Shown here in pieces: positions 5,884 through 6,452 of a DNA stretch of 6,452 nucleotides. The notes under the pieces were generated by a model. That model saw only the letters and a list, made by a program, of their open reading frames with translations, had not been told where the DNA came from and did no database searches. The position numbers and the translations under genes were made by a program. This DNA is from Desulfobacteraceae bacterium (GTDB lineage: Bacteria; Desulfobacterota; Desulfobacteria; Desulfobacterales; SURF-7), in the NCBI GenBank assembly GCA_030619585.1, contig JAUXBD010000087.1:1-6452 (forward strand), written 5' to 3'. Within the stretch, counting starts at the first letter, position 1. Every line of letters starts with the position of its first letter.

Positions 5884-5912
5884 TTGACATTACGCCAACA
5901 CAACGGCAGACT
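5884..5912 (+). promoter_or_regulatory. Candidate -35/-10 promoter of the TPR lipoprotein gene
   Basis: TTGACA at 5884-5889 is a perfect sigma-70 -35 box. With 17-base spacing the -10 position reads CAGACT (5907-5912), matching only 3 of 6 consensus bases, so the promoter is weak, activator-dependent or not real. It would give a leader of about 25 bases before the ATG at 5944. Confidence 0.3.
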
Positions 5913-5943
5913 CAACCCATAAAGATTATGAGGTATTAAAAGT

Positions 5944-6452
5944 ATGAGACAAAACATTGTTGCCTGGTTCCTGTGTGTTTTTGCTGCTTTTTTCGTTTTT
6001 TCATGCGCAGCCAAGAAAGACTCCCTGGAACAAAAAAAAATCAAAATAGCAACCACCACCAGAAACCTTGGCCAGGCATACCTGGCGGAAGGGAAAAATG
6101 CCGCAGCATACAAGCAGCTTAAGCAGGCTGAGGCCCTTAATCCCGATGATCCTCATACCCATTTTGCCCTTGGGGTGTTTTACTATAGACAGGAGAACTA
6201 TTTATCGGCCATAAGCGAATACAAAAAAACCCTTGAACTAAAGCCTGATTATGCGTCTGCAAGGAATAACCTGGGAATAGCCTATCTTGCACTGAAAGAC
6301 TGGGATTCCGCCATCACCTGTTTCAAGGATGTCCTCGACAACTATATCTACGCAACCCCTCACTTTCCACTTTATCTGCTTGGTCAGGCCTATTACAATA
6401 AAAAAGAATATGGATCTTCCGTAAAATATTTTAAAGAGGCTTTGAAAATGAA
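5944..6452 (+). CDS. PilF/PilW-like TPR lipoprotein, truncated by window end
   Basis: The first 169 codons of a gene that runs off the window. A hydrophobic signal (residues 4-20) ends in the lipobox-like VFSC, with the lipidated Cys at 21 followed by AAKKD, suggesting an envelope lipoprotein. Three tetratricopeptide repeats follow, at about 36-69, 70-103 and 104-137, with the usual NLGQAYLAEG, ALGVFYYRQ and NNLGIAYLALKDW first helices; a fourth begins near 141 (YLLGQAYY). The arrangement resembles PilF/PilW, the outer-membrane lipoprotein needed for type IV pilin secretin assembly, but many TPR lipoproteins look alike and no pilus gene is in view, so no symbol is given. The ATG has GAGG at 5930-5933 with a 10-base spacer. 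It is divergent from coaE. Confidence 0.85.
   Translation, partial: MRQNIVAWFLCVFAAFFVFSCAAKKDSLEQKKIKIATTTRNLGQAYLAEGKNAAAYKQLKQAEALNPDDPHTHFALGVFYYRQENYLSAISEYKKTLELKPDYASARNNLGIAYLALKDWDSAITCFKDVLDNYIYATPHFPLYLLGQAYYNKKEYGSSVKYFKEALKM

Larger units (their letters stand above)
5483..5943. other. Divergent intergenic region between coaE and TPR lipoprotein
   Basis: This 461-base stretch separates two divergent genes and must carry both promoters. From left to right it holds the coaE ribosome binding site, a 25-base imperfect palindrome, two copies of AATATCAA, two copies of CCTCTAAC, a candidate promoter around 5637-5668, a possible 46-codon ORF (5729-5869), and a TTGACA before the TPR gene. 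No tRNA, rRNA or recognised riboswitch is seen. It is longer than needed for two ordinary promoters. Confidence 0.7.

Noticed and set aside
5483..5943. tRNA or known riboswitch in the long intergenic region
   Set aside because: No cloverleaf with a T-loop motif and no recognisable aptamer core; the only notable fold is the short palindrome at 5501-5525.
1..6452. Mobile element, prophage, CRISPR array, defence or toxin-antitoxin genes
   Set aside because: No transposase, integrase, long terminal inverted repeats, regularly spaced repeats or toxin-antitoxin pair is visible; nearly every base outside 5483-5943 lies in or beside a conserved gene.

Overview
The window appears to come from the chromosome of a Gram-negative bacterium. 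It encodes two predicted lipoproteins, a periplasmic/outer-membrane lytic transglycosylase and a PilF/PilW-like TPR protein. The moderately AT-rich, A-run-rich coding style and the protein flavours suggest a Desulfobacterota (delta-proteobacterial, sulfate-reducer-like) lineage. That placement is inference, because no marker gene fixes it. The content is mostly conserved housekeeping; I see no phage, transposon, CRISPR, toxin-antitoxin or defence genes.

Layout. Positions 1-3286 hold a rightward run of four genes: the 3' end of argJ (arginine biosynthesis), an RsuA/RluB/RluF-family rRNA pseudouridine synthase, an uncharacterised radical SAM protein whose start overlaps the preceding stop by 4 bases, and a TviB/WbpA-type UDP-N-acetylhexosamine 6-dehydrogenase. 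Gaps are 23, -4 and 36 bases, so one transcription unit is plausible. It meets a leftward pair head-on (coaE then mltF, 5482 to 3316). A weak hairpin with a strong U-tract for the leftward transcript lies inside the last codons of the dehydrogenase.

Positions 5483-5943 form a 461-base divergent intergenic region, the least explained part of the window. It holds a 25-base imperfect palindrome next to coaE, two sets of short direct repeats, a candidate extended -10 promoter overlapping a sigma-54-like motif, and a possible 46-codon small ORF. From 5944 to the window edge runs a TPR lipoprotein, cut off by the end.

The genes do not form one pathway. ArgJ and CoaE are central metabolism, the pseudouridine synthase acts on ribosomal RNA, and MltF, the UDP-sugar dehydrogenase and the TPR lipoprotein concern the cell envelope or surface. 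The most novel protein is the radical SAM enzyme with a CX4CX2C cluster motif; its reaction cannot be deduced from this window. I did not find convincing evidence of a new multi-gene system.
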